Assembly: GCA_029990175.1 (NCBI GenBank)
Contig: JARKIP010000010.1
Location: 43,146,001 to 43,210,000, forward strand
DNA from: Petunia secreta
Lineage: Eukaryota > Streptophyta > Magnoliopsida > Solanales > Solanaceae
Length of the DNA stretch: 64,000 bases
Direction: 5' to 3'
In this document: piece by piece, positions 22,898-33,355 of the stretch
Layout of the letters: the number at the start of each line of letters is the position of its first letter
Position numbering within the stretch: the stretch's first letter is position 1
Notes under the pieces: generated by a model
What the model saw: only the letters and a program-made list of their open reading frames with translations
Told to the model about the DNA's origin: nothing
Database searches by the model: none
Made by a program: the position numbers and the translations under genes

Positions 22898-23666
22898 CTT
22901 GGGTCTTCCTTATCCCTCCACTAGTGGCAACACCACTAGAACAACCTCCACTTCCCGTCACTCTCCCAACATTAGCAATGTTGTTGGAAGTCAAGGAAGG
23001 AACCTCGCCATGGAACCCATAAGTGCCTCTCGCCTTGGTTCCATAGCCCATAGTACTACTCCTACTACAACCATCCACGCCCCTCACGGCATACATCCCC
23101 TTTGTAGCAAAAGCAACACCATCTATCTTACCATCCTCCACATGGGAATTAGAAGCATTAGGTCGCTTAGCGTACCTAGAAGATGCAAGTTTCTTCCTTC
23201 CCACGGAACAACCACCACCACCTCCCATACTAATGGAAGGTCCTCTACTACTCCCTTGTACGCCGTTAGCAACACTAAGAGAAGATGCATAAGAATAACC
23301 CATATGTTCAACATCATCATCAACTCTATCTAGGCCGCTACCATCAATATCAAATTCTTCACAAGAAGAGTAAGTAGGATCATCATACCTTGAAGCATCA
23401 CCATCTTCGAATTCTTGACTAGAGGCATAGGCATCATCACAATCTTCATCACAAGCCTCATAGTCTTCATCAATCTCACGATTATCATAGTGAACCGCTT
23501 CATCATCATAGGAGCCATGGCTTCCATCATCATAGTAATGGCCATCATCACCCTCGTAGGAACCATAATCTCCTTCATCACCATACGAGTCATAGCAACT
23601 CGCATCATCGCCACATGAGCCATAATCTACTCCATCATCATTATCCGACATTGTTGCAATCACCAA
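22884..23666 (-). CDS. 260-codon Asp/Tyr/Ser/Gly-rich ORF in the gag position
   Basis: First frame after the PBS and leader. The N-terminal half is a low-complexity acidic run of D, Y, G, S and E (for example GSYEGDDGHYYDDGSHGS); the C-terminal half is Gly/Ser-rich and basic (SVGRKKLASSRYAKRP). There is no CCHC knuckle. By position it replaces gag, but no gag domain is visible. It ends in a 14 bp overlap with the protease-like frame. The first in-frame ATG after the leading GTG-like codons is only a few codons in (MSDNDDG). Confidence 0.5.
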   Translation of the reverse strand: MVIATMSDNDDGVDYGSCGDDASCYDSYGDEGDYGSYEGDDGHYYDDGSHGSYDDEAVHYDNREIDEDYEACDEDCDDAYASSQEFEDGDASRYDDPTYSSCEEFDIDGSGLDRVDDDVEHMGYSYASSLSVANGVQGSSRGPSISMGGGGGCSVGRKKLASSRYAKRPNASNSHVEDGKIDGVAFATKGMYAVRGVDGCSRSSTMGYGTKARGTYGFHGEVPSLTSNNIANVGRVTGSGGCSSGVATSGGIRKTQVVWC

Positions 23667-24743
23667 TTAACAAAACCTCCCAAAAGTCACTCCCTCATGT
23701 GTATCACTCAATATATGTACACTCAAGAGCGAGGCCTTATCAACTTGGGAACCAAGGTAATCACAACTAGCATGTCCAAGTTAAAGTTCGGAGTGGAATT
23801 AATGAGACTCTATGTACGGACGGCTATTTAAAGTGCGCACTTGAGGCCAAAAGGAGTTCTACGACTCTTCTTTGAATTCTAATCTCCTCTACGCACGAAT
23901 ACCTAATACGCTAAAGGATTAGTGTCTTTCAAGTAGGCCAATTACCTTCAAAACACTAATCAAGAGGTATGGAAGAAAACGGGACACAAAAGATTTGACT
24001 CGAATTGGCACCAAACGGATTTGGAATCGGATGAAATTTTATTTGTTATCTACAAACTCATCATATTTAATGGTCCAATTGGAGTCATGATGTTTGGAAA
24101 CTGTTCGGAAGCCGTTGCGAACGTTCTGTCCCAAAACTGGAATTCTAAAATTTTTTTGTTCTTCGCTATCGCGACCAGACGCGCGCGATCGCGAAGGGTT
24201 AATTTTTTCAAAAAATAATTTTGTTCTTCGCTATCGCGCGAATTGCTCTTCGCGATTGCGAAGGGTTAATTCCTGCACTTTCACAGCAGCTCAAAAACGG
24301 GTTTTTTTGGCAATTTTGGCCAAATTTTTGGCTCGATTTCAACCCGATACTCAAAACCAACGATACCCAAAGGTGTATACAACTAATATCATCAATCCCC
24401 TATATTTTTTGAACCCCAAACAACAACAACAAGCTTCGATTCAAGATTGAAGCGTTTTGAAGAAATTTTCAAACTTTTGGATTTTGATTTTGGAAATTTT
24501 GATTCGTAACACCAAAACACGAGATATAGGTATCAAAACGACGGGAATACAATAAGGAACAAACCCCACTACTTTTTAACACTCGGGGATACGTTTCCAA
24601 CCCACTCGACCAAATTTTGTCAAGTTTTCTAGTTTTTCAATTTTTTTATTTTTCTTCAATTTTTCAAGAACAACACAACAACAACAATGATACTAACACG
24701 ATGAACAAGGAACGGGGGTTTGTAAGAACATAACCCGAGCCTT
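23667..24743. other. Leader region of the nested retrotransposon
   Basis: About 1.1 kb between the PBS and the first ORF on the minus strand. No coding sequence recognised. It holds further GATCGC-type inverted words (for example CGCGCGATCGCGAAG near 24181-24196, and TTCGCGATTGCGAAG near 24249-24263), related to those in the LTR. Confidence 0.7.
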
Positions 24744-24755
24744 GCTCTGATACCA
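24744..24755 (-). promoter_or_regulatory. Primer binding site for initiator tRNA-Met
   Basis: On the minus strand TGGTATCAGAGC begins two bases after the end of the 5' LTR. It is complementary to the 3' end of plant initiator tRNA-Met, the usual primer of plant Copia and many Gypsy elements. Confidence 0.88.
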
Positions 24756-25088
24756 ACTGATGCAGGGTAAAACACGCGGAAGCTAAACACGATACAAATA
24801 TGCGGAAGCGATAAAAACAAGATACGAGATATCTAGGATATCGAGAAATTCAAGACTAGGAAGGCAAGAAATAGAAGAAAGAATCGAATTCAATTTACTA
24901 ACGTTAATTGAATTCAAAAGGGAGAAGGGAAACTCGAACTTTACAATGGAATCAAACTAGGTGTCGATCTCCATAGGTTCCAAGTCGAGACATACACGAG
25001 CCTCGGGCTCAAACAAGAAGGGCTCGGCCTCTTCAATGTTCTCTCTTCTAAACAATGGCTAACTAATGAAAATGAAGAGCCAAAATGC

Positions 25089-25097
25089 TATTTATAC
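25089..25097 (-). promoter_or_regulatory. TATA box in the 5' LTR
   Basis: TATAAATAG on the minus strand, about 330 bp from the PBS-proximal end of the LTR. It fits a U3/R boundary shortly downstream. Confidence 0.6.
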
Positions 25098-25166
25098 ATT
25101 TACAATGATAATTGGACCAAACTTGCCCCTGAAGCTGATTCTGGTCCGCTGCTCAACCCTAAGTCA

Positions 25167-25349
25167 TCGCGATCGCGCTAGGAGACACGCGATCGCGCAG
25201 GCACCACTTTACAGCATCGCGATCGCGCCAACGGCTCGCGATCGCGCAGGTTCCAGCATTCTTTAGCCACGCCTTCACGTTCAATGGGACGCTGTCGCGC
25301 AGGCTTGTTCAGTCCCCTTCGCGATCGCGCAGACAGTGTCGCGATCGCG
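25167..25349. repeat. Six-copy GCGATCGC palindrome array in U3
   Basis: CGCGATCGCG-type palindromes centred near 25173, 25193, 25222, 25241, 25325 and 25345, lying about 70-260 bp upstream of the LTR TATA box. The same array is in the 3' LTR (20106-20299) with one site mutated. Interval words (CAGG, CTAGG, CCAACGG) vary while the palindrome is kept. Confidence 0.85.
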
Positions 25350-26394
25350 AAGAACAAATGTCCTCCGGCAGGCAGTGAGCTCCCAGTGTGCTCCCCTGTT
25401 TTGCCCTGTTTTGGGCTGCCCTGTTTCCTGCCCTGCTTCTCCGTCCTTGGCGCTCCAATGCACGATCTTCAAGATGTTTCCGGAGGCCTTGACTCGTAAC
25501 CCTTGTGCTCTCGAGCTTGGCTTTTGATGGTTGTCGTTTAGGCCATTTTGGGCTGCATCAAGTTCTCATCGCGATCAACCTCCAATGCTGTCTTGGTACC
25601 TTTATTTGTAGTCCTAAGCATATAACGGTATGCATCCAAAACCTTGTACCCGTGCTTTGGAGTCCCTCTTGTCAAAGTCTTGGCAATAATACCACCTATC
25701 CGACACTTCCAATAGCTAGTGTTAGAACCCAAATCCTTATTAACTGCTTTGCCTTATTAGCTGTTTTTCCTAATTTCTTTTGTAGTTGGACCTTTTCCCT
25801 CTTCATACTAGGACTTTATGAATTCACCAATGACTTCCGCTGAGGCGAGTGAATGATCACTTGAGAGATGCTCTAACCCGCATATATGCTTCTTTCTATA
25901 AGCTTTAATCATAAAGGTATCACCATTTATATACTTGGTGGCTCGAAGCCACTACTTGCAATTAACATTTACACAATGGACATAATACACACTTTTGGTA
26001 TTCTTCACTGACTTGAAAGAAAAATGCTTCTTCAGTGCAGCAATCTTCAAAGCCAGAGCTAAGGCATACTTGTTTTTAAAGTTAGAAACTTATAAAATCC
26101 GGTGTCGTCATCATCACCGTCTAAGCTGTTTGGTGTAGCTGCCATAACATTTACATCATTGCTCCCAACAGTAGGATTATGAGTTAACTCTACCTTGTCT
26201 TCTTTGTCTTCTTCTTCAGCATCATCTTCTTCCCGTTCATGTTCTTCTTCACCTCCTTCATTCTCTAAAATTTTCATATTCAATGACTCTTCATCACCAA
26301 TGTCATCCCACCCGCTACTAGAATAATCATCAGAGCATCCATGATTTGGCATCAGATGTTCGTTTGAAACTTCCACTGACCTATCATCTAAATA

Positions 26395-26668
26395 CTTCAT
26401 CCGTCCCAATTTATGTGGCACTATTTCCTTTTTAATATGACCCAAAAAGAATATCATATTTCCTTATTTGACAACTATTTAATACATTATCTCGATTTTA
26501 CCCTTGTTGGGCCCTACTTACTTTAAAAGCTACCAACAATTTTTAAATTACTTCGATTTTCTCTTTCTTCCTTTTTTTAAAGGTAAATTTGAATTTGCCA
26601 TGGTCAACATCTATTTCTTAAACTCTGTGTCTGGTCAAATGGTACCATATAAAATGGGATGGTGGGAG
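26395..26668. mobile_element. Stowaway MITE inside the Mutator-like element
   Basis: Begins CTTCATCCGTCCCAATTTATG and ends in GGGATGGTGGGAG, flanked by TA on both sides (26393-26394, 26669-26670). It is the same family as the copy at 57885-58157, and more diverged at its ends. It lies between the N-terminal domain and the acidic linker of the transposase. Confidence 0.85.
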
Positions 26669-26976
26669 TATACTTTTAAAGTCGGTCTATTAACAGCTCC
26701 ATCGACATCGGCCAGGTAAATAAGGAGATCTTCATCATTCTTTATTCTACAAGGATGACTTTTTTGCTTTGAACAAATATTGAGCATGTAGGTAATGCAA
26801 AGATTATTTGGATCGTGACTAACCGAACATCTGGTAATAATCTTTTCAACTAACTCAGAATATGCAACCTCATTATTCATAATAATTGGTACCATCTCCC
26901 TAGACTTCGAAATCCAAGTGAAACAATCACAGCTCTCCACCCATTCCCCAAGGAAATCGATTGCTAACAGTAGCAT

Positions 26977-27744
26977 TATTTAAAAAAATACTTGTAGGCA
27001 CCACAATAAAGATTCTTCATCAGTCCATGAAAATACCAGTAATATGTGTACACATAATTATTGATATGTGTAAACATGAAAAAATATGTCTAAGAAGAAA
27101 ATCTGGTAACATCGTGTTACATGTGTGCACAATCGTGTTATATGCATACATATCTTTACATATGTGTACACATATAACACGATGTTACAACATATCATGA
27201 CCACTGTTCACGCATCCTCGTTTCTACAAAACGACGAAATGAAACCCAGAATTTAGGAATATAAACCACATGTATTGTACAATATAAAACACTTGTACTT
27301 ACCAGAGATGATGAACGAGTTCATTTGAAGCGAGAATCAACAGAATTCTTGTTTCAAGACCCGATTCAAAAATGAAATAATAGGGAAAACTGGGGAAATC
27401 GATTTTACGATCAGAAACAAATAGAAATGAGTGCCATTGATAAGGAAAACTTAATATCAATCAATGGGAGCAAAATCTAGAGCTGATTGAAGCAAACAAA
27501 AAAGGTGGGAATGAGATTTTTGAAGTGCGTGGAAAGAGAGGAGAGAGAATAGGAAGGGTTTTTGCCATTTTTGGCTAATAAAAGGATTTATATATGGAGG
27601 GTCCTTTTGTATTTTTCAAAATCTTGGGGTGTTCTTTGATAATAGTTTTAAACCATTAACCCACTAATTAATCACTTGTCCCTCTCACCTATTTTTTGAG
27701 ACTTGAGTCTCTTTTTTCTATTTAAAGACTTGGTTGTCCTTCTC
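26977..27744. other. First intron, leader and right terminus of the Mutator-like element
   Basis: Contains two exact TGTGTACACA palindromes (27043, 27165) and an inverted pair around 27105-27190 (GTAACATCGTGTTA and TAACACGATGTTAC) able to form a long hairpin. The right terminal sequence follows. Confidence 0.55.
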
Positions 27745-30194
27745 ACCAAAAACCCAAGCGAGCATGACATGTATTTTCTTATAAATTATTACTACTAACA
27801 TATTTGATCCTTTTAATTAGTACCAAAGACTCTAATGTTATGGAAATAATTTTACATTTGAAAATCTGTCAAGAATGTAGCATTTACCCACCTTTTTATT
27901 GTTTAACCATTTTTTTCAAATAATTATATATTTATGCACCGATGTGGTCGTGACACATGTCATTAACTTCGAAAAGCACTTAAGATTATAATTATACCCT
28001 TATCTTTTTTATCTTATGCTCTGCCATGGTCATTACTATTGTGCCATCCATATCTTCACCTCAATTTCAAAGCACTAGCAACCAACCATTCCACCATAAT
28101 CGTTGGGCCACCATCAATTCAACGCCACTACCCTCTAATTATTAAAAAAGTAGTGAAATTTTCACCTTCAACCCAACATATTTCATTGCAAAGACGTTAT
28201 CAGCACAATACTGAGAAAATGCTACCACCATAAATCAATGAGTTTTGGATTAAGGGTAAAAGATAAGGAAGTGATAGTTTATGATAGAGGGATAGTCAAC
28301 GTAAGGATTTTTGGTAAATAGGATGGTGAAACTCTAAAATGGAGGATAGCGAAGGAGGAATATAAGTGGAAGCTTTTAGTGGTTACTTCTAAAATGAGAA
28401 TGTTTTGATGGATCAAGATAGGGAGAAAAGGTGTAGTGGCGGAGATCTACGGTTGTTTCAGGCAAGTGTAGGCTGAAGATGAATATCCTAGTGACCTATT
28501 TTTAAATCACATTGGCCTAGGCCTAAAGTGATCAATATCACTAGCTGGTTGAGTTGTTATAAGTGGTAACAAGCCACTCTATATTAGCCTTGACGATAGC
28601 AGGGAAAATCCCAAGAACAGGGGATAAACCTCAGTGTCGAGTTTAGAAAAATCTCATTCTGTGGGGTATCAGCCTTGCCGATGGTGGGGAAAACCTCTGG
28701 ATTCATTGAGTTTAGGCAATTCAAGAGAAATAGGGCCAAACCTCAGTGATGAGTTAGGAAAATCTCATTCGATGGAGCAAAGTTCAGTAAGGACGTTGAG
28801 TCCCTAAATGGGTGTATGTGACACAATATGCACGTCCTAAAACACGAGAGAAATGTTGGGTATATAAGTAAACATGCTTAGATCCTAATGAGTTGGGTGT
28901 GTATCGTTTAGTTGTTGTAACTGTTGAGATTATAAGGTAACAGGTATATCAAGAATTTGCATGAACTCATCTTCACGGTCAAGACTTAGCTTTGTGCATT
29001 GTCCAATATGATCAGGTATGCCAGCTTGATCTATATCCTTCTTTATAAATTCATCATAAATAGTGAAGTGAATAGGATTTAATTCTGCATAAATAGTAGA
29101 ATTAGGAGGTGATAACACGCAAAACACCTCTTCAAAGAGTAGTGAACAGTCGTCGCAATATAATTACCTAACTAGGAGTGGGGATCAAATCCATATGAAA
29201 CAATAAGATACGATTAACTTAGTGGAGGAACTAAACCAATTGAACTAAGCCAAAAAGGGATAATAATGAGAGACCAATGCTAACAACTAATGTCTACACA
29301 AGAAAAGCGAGTAAATGTGATCAACGATCACTCAATCGATAGGATGCAAAGCAGTAGAGCATAGGGAATGCAAATGGCATTGATCAATTTCATGTAAAGA
29401 GCCCCAACCACTTAAGCTTAAGCGCGCACTATGACACTCGAGCTATTTTACCCAAATAGTCACTTTCGATGACTACCAAGCCTAATACACACTAACCCTT
29501 TCGATATTAGGCATGTTGCATGAAGCTCAATCGATATTGTGCCAAAGTGAGGTATATCCCTCTTTCGGTGTTCAAGCCCGTTAACCGGGGGTAACCGCAA
29601 TAACACATACCCCATCCTTGTTAACCACTATCCCATTCTTAGAAATACTCTTTCGATATAAATCTTGTACGTTAGCGCTAGAACTAGCATTTGCAACTAC
29701 CAATTCATGAGAATTAAAGCATGTAGTGATTAAATAGCCAAATACCCAAATCAATAATGATAATGGTACTCAATAGCTCAAAAGCATAAGGTACAAATTA
29801 CAAGCCCTATCTCTACCAATCTATCAGCTAAACATGTTCATAATGTCAAGATTACACCAACTAGTCAAATATAGAAATTACAAATCAAGAAAATGAAGGA
29901 AAGAGTTGAGAATTTCTCATTTGATGCTTTACACTACAAACCCTAGGCTTGGCTGATGATTCTTTGCTCCAAAGCTTGAGAGAATAGCTAAAGATATGGA
30001 AAATATGTTGATACTAACTATTTATAGTCCCTAGAATAAATACAATGTTCTTCCAAAATTGTCCCTGTTTTAAGGAAAAATACACAACCAAACATTGTTA
30101 TACATAGAGCTAGTCATTTCTGACAGGAATGGAAAGCATCGCGTATTAATGATGATACTTATCTGGTGCCTGAACCGGATTTTTATGTCATGGT
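27745..30194. other. Intergenic, repeat-derived, no gene seen
   Basis: No coding gene supported. It includes a degenerate tandem duplication of about 90-110 bp near 28575-28780 (AGCCTTGCCGATGGTGGGGAAAA and ACCTCAGTG...AAAATCTCATTC recur). A block at about 29110-30125, beginning TGATAACACGC, has the texture of a retroelement LTR, but I could not find a partner or target duplication. Confidence 0.45.
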
Positions 30195-30715
30195 TTCCTC
30201 CAAATCTGGGTACTCTGAAATGCAGCATTGATGCATCTTATGATCTGGAAGAACAAGGGCTGGTATGCTAATCTGAGACGCTCATGGCAATTTTGTTAGA
30301 GGATTTTGCTAACAATTAGAGGCTACATCTGAAGCGCTAATGGCTGAAATTCTTGCAGTCGGAAAAATATTGAGTTGGTTAAAGAACTACTACCACACAT
30401 CCCTAATTGCTATTGAAATGGATTGTTTGATGGCTAAAAATGCATTGGATAAATCTGAGAGCGACAATTTATACTTTGATATTATTGTGCAAGATTGTAA
30501 AGCCCTCATGTGTGACTTTACATCTATATCTTTGTCTTTTGTAAAATGGTTAGCGAATTAGTGTGCCCATGTGTTAGCTAGGGCTGCAGGTTCTATGTCT
30601 GATGCTATGCAGTGGATCACGTATCCCCCATCTTTAATTCATGATGTACTCAGTCAAGATTGGAATAATATTGAGGTGGTTGCTTATTTTCAAAAAAAGA
30701 AAAAATAATCTGAAA
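30195..30715 (+). pseudogene. Plant LINE-type RNase H-like fragment
   Basis: Joined across frames the segment gives KCSIDASYDLEEQG, then DAHGNFVRGFC, then a long in-frame part ALMAEILAVGKILSWLK and IAIEMDCLMAKNALDK, and after a TAG the words CAHVLARAAGSMSDA and YPPSLIHDVLSQD. This is the C-terminal RNase H-like domain found at the end of plant L1-type retrotransposon proteins. It is followed by an A-rich tail (30695-30707). Several stops and a frameshift make it dead. No reverse transcriptase remains next to it. Confidence 0.75.
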
Positions 30716-31069
30716 TTTTGACGCATAACCATTCTGGTGCAAAACCTTGACGCAATAGCCAATTTTTATTGTTGATTGCGTAGCCACTTTTTTGAATAGC
30801 CAAAAAGGGTGGCCCTTTTTAAAGGGCGACCACCTTTTCCCGATGCTTCAAAACTGTACATTCTTCTTTGCATTAGGTGACCACCCTTTGCAATAGGCGG
30901 TCCGCTATTTTCTTTTTCTCGATTTTGACCTTCCTTTTGGCTTGTCACTCCAATCTCTTCCACCACTCAATCCACCTATATGCAATTAAACCATAATAAA
31001 TGCACTTATTTCATCAATTTACCACGACATAAGCTCAAGTACAAGCATGTAATGTGTGTATTTTAGTCA
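30716..31069. other. Spacer, no gene seen
   Basis: Contains inverted GGGTGGCC/GGCGACCACC words near 30809-30835 and no coding sequence that I can support. Confidence 0.5.
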
Positions 31070-32540
31070 CACAATATGAGACACATAGGGTAAGTTAAGT
31101 TTGTACAAAATAATATGCCTTGAAATATAAACCTTCCTATATTGAGGATGATAATATGTGTAACCTTTATGAGGAAGTTTATGGCCTATAAGTATAACGA
31201 AAATTTTTAGGTTGAAAGTTGTCTTTGTTTGTCCTTTAAGAAAGGGAAACAATGACAACTAAAAACTTTTATTATATTGTAATCTAGCTTCCGTTCATAT
31301 AACTTAGTTAATGGAGATTGCATGCCTAAGGTTGAAGTAGACATTCTGTTAATTAGGAACACTGAAAATATAATTTTTTTAATCCAAAGAATATTACATT
31401 GGTACATTAACATTAAAAATCAAAGTGGGACTTGTTTCAACAATATGTCTGTACTTCTTTTCTACTACTCCATTTTTCTCAGGTGTATAAGGGCAATAAA
31501 TATGTCTTCTGATTCCATTTTGAGCTAGATAATTGATAAATTCTAAGCTATTAATTTCCTCCTTCATCACATTGAAACACTTTAAGTTTCTTAGAATATT
31601 CATTTTTAACCAACTTGTGAAAGGTCACAAAAAACAGGCAAGGAATTTGATTTCTTCTATAAGAGATAGAACCAAGTATATATTGTGTGATCATCAACAA
31701 GAATGACATAGTATTTTATTCTTTGAGAGGAGACCACATATTCTGGGGCCCCCATAAATCACTATGTATTTATGTTAAAGGTTCAACCTCTCTTTTATTT
31801 GACACTTAAAAAGGTAACTTACAACTTTTTTTCATTTGACAATTACTACAAACTGAGACAAATTTATTCCAACTCTAAATCAATCGATTTATTACTATTC
31901 AAGAATTTAATTATTCTTGAATATGGATGTCCCAATTGTTGATGCCAAAGTGTGTCTGAATCTTCTCTTCCTTTTAGCTGTTAATGCCTTGTGTAAGTTT
32001 CCTTCCAGAGTGTACGAACGTCCTTTTTATTTCCCTTTGTTTGATCAATTCATATTCTCTTGTCATTAGCAATAAAGCCCTTATTAGTAAATTCTAAAGA
32101 ATATGAATTTTCTTGTACTAACTTGCTAACATAGATTTATCATGAGATTAGGCATAACAAAGACATCCTTCATGTGTAAGTTTTTACCAATATATTTGTC
32201 TTCTACATGTATGGCAGGTAGTTTTGCTCCATTTTCTACCATTATAGGGTCATTCCCTTTAAAGTAAAAGAATTTATAAGAGTATCTATAGTTTGAACCA
32301 TATGATTGCTAGCTCCTAAATTCATATAAAAATTGTTATCCGATTGATCATTGAATGACATTGCTGCTATGCGTGAGGTACCTCTTCATGTATCTGATAA
32401 CTATAGTCCGACCTGTATAAGCAGGAAAGTGAGTGTGATTATTTTTTCATATATCTGACATATGTTTGAATTTTTAATTTTCTTTAGATGTTTGTTTTTA
32501 GTGTTGGTTCCTCCAAAATGTCTTTGATTTGATGGTCTAT
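31070..32540 (-). pseudogene. Ty1/Copia pol fragment (pre-integrase and integrase)
   Basis: Minus-strand pieces in Copia order. About 32310-32110 resembles the gag-pre-integrase side (words like GNDPIMVENGAKLPAIHVED). 31603-31394 carries the end of the integrase core (QNGIRRHIYCPYTPEKNGVVE, including the Glu of the catalytic triad). 31335-31210 has FLINRMSTSTLGMQSPLTKL. 31180-31080 has GYTYYHPQYRKVYISRHIILY. Many frameshifts and stops; no LTRs or reverse transcriptase found. An old truncated copy. Confidence 0.78.
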
Positions 32541-33355
32541 ATCATCTTTCTTTTTGTTGTCATCTTCTTCTAGAATAATTTCCACTACCTCTTCATGATA
32601 TTTTGGCCAACAGACGCCATATAGGAATCAACATGTGCTTATGGGTTGAAGTTGAACTTCGTACCTTAGGCATGAAGTTCAACCCATAAAGTTTGAACTT
32701 CAGCCCACAAGGATTGAAATTTCAAAAAGTGGCCTCTCATGCAAAACTAATAAAAAATAGCCTCAAACCAAAGATTACGGCAAAAGTGGCTATTCGTACA
32801 CTTTGACCGTAAATACATATCCTCAAGACATTCCCACACTTTTAGCAATTGTGCACCCTATGATTAGGAACCTAGACTCTTTAGTCATTGTTCCAGAGAG
32901 CCAATTTCTAACAAGGATATCTCGCTCTTCCCATTTTATGAATTTGGGGTTGGGATTAGACTCGTCTTTCTCATTTTCAATGGTTTCTTTTGGTGGTTTA
33001 TCTTTGATAATGATGAATACCTTCAATGTTTACATGAGCCGGGAGAATTTGAGTTCTTCAAACAAGGTAGTTTGTAGGTTTCAGTGATTAGGTTCCAGTT
33101 GATTACGATAGAATAACTTGAACTTTTAACATCCATTCAAACGAACACAAACGCCTTTAAAAAAGTGAATTAATTGTTTAAAAACTCTAAGTTAAAGTTC
33201 CAAATAAAATTTAAAAATTTAAGAGATTACACAGAATTATTTAGAATTTCCAGTTTATTGCATTGTTATTAATGAGAAAGCAGTGCATATAAAAGATTCT
33301 TTCAATAGTGGATCAGTCTATTTATAGTTGGAACTCAATCTAATAGACTGAGCTA
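32541..33355. other. Intergenic, no gene seen
   Basis: Includes short inverted words around GGGTTGAAGTTGAACTTC and GAAGTTCAACCC near 32644-32690. No gene supported. Confidence 0.45.

Larger units (their letters stand above)
19694..25560 (-). mobile_element. Young non-autonomous LTR retrotransposon (5.87 kb)
   Basis: Two near-identical long terminal repeats (19694-20507 and 24758-25560), each beginning TGATGCAG and ending CTGCATCA as written, flanked by the 5 bp duplication AGTTC (19689-19693 and 25561-25565). A PBS for initiator tRNA-Met next to the right LTR and a polypurine tract next to the left LTR give minus-strand orientation. By eye the LTRs differ by about five substitutions plus one 11 bp indel, so insertion was recent. 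The internal region has three sense-strand frames and no reverse transcriptase, RNase H or integrase. It therefore depends on another element in trans. Confidence 0.93.
24758..25560 (-). repeat. 5' LTR of the nested retrotransposon
   Basis: 803 bp, carrying the element's promoter (TATA near 25089-25097 on the minus strand) and six GCGATCGC palindromes upstream of it (25167-25349). Confidence 0.93.
17444..26976 (-). pseudogene. MuDR-type (MULE) transposase, broken by three insertions
   Basis: Reading right to left, the domain order is normal for the family. 26976-26670: N-terminal domain (MVPIIMNNEVAYSELVEKI, ending near NRPTLKV). 26392-26059: acidic linker. 26060-25826: DNA-binding domain with one TAG in place of an expected Trp (CK-stop-WL). 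25732-25561 joined to 19693-19208: catalytic core with Asp in VIAVDGTHL and Asp in VISDSHPS, then a TAA after KWHLS. 18095-17825: core C-terminus (TTNIAESMNSMLKDE). About 17775-17650: SWIM-like IPCVHVCAAIRCRYEAEY in a shifted frame. 17644-17444: knuckle remnant RCGICKRF. The LTR element splits the core in the word DENF-FYYF. A Stowaway separates the N-terminal domain from the acidic linker, and an organelle-like block lies between 19208 and 18385. Not functional. Confidence 0.85.
10835..27744. mobile_element. Large Mutator-like element of the Ulp1-carrying (Kaonashi/KI-MULE) type, with nested insertions
   Basis: Two decayed genes point inward: a DUF1985/Ulp1-like gene from the left and a MuDR-type transposase from the right. 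The outer ends are related in inverted orientation. The 13 bases CCAAGTCTTTAAA occur at 10845-10857 and as reverse complement at 27721-27733. Preceding bases are GAAAGGTCCC and AGAAGGACAA, and weaker similarity continues inward (TTCTCTCCT...CTTCAAA...CTCAT...CACCT in both ends). I found no clear 9 bp target duplication, so the outer limits are approximate. Association of MULE transposases with Ulp1-like peptidases is established for Kaonashi elements in plants. Both genes carry stops, so this copy is dead. It contains a 5.87 kb LTR element, a Stowaway and an organelle-like block. Confidence 0.7.

Noticed and set aside
23330..23623. Met/Ile/Val-rich frames
   Set aside because: Alternative frames of the GAT/ATG-rich acidic ORF.
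29110..30125. Possible solo LTR beginning TGATAACACGC
   Set aside because: Texture is right, but I could not find a matching terminus, target duplication or second copy in the window.
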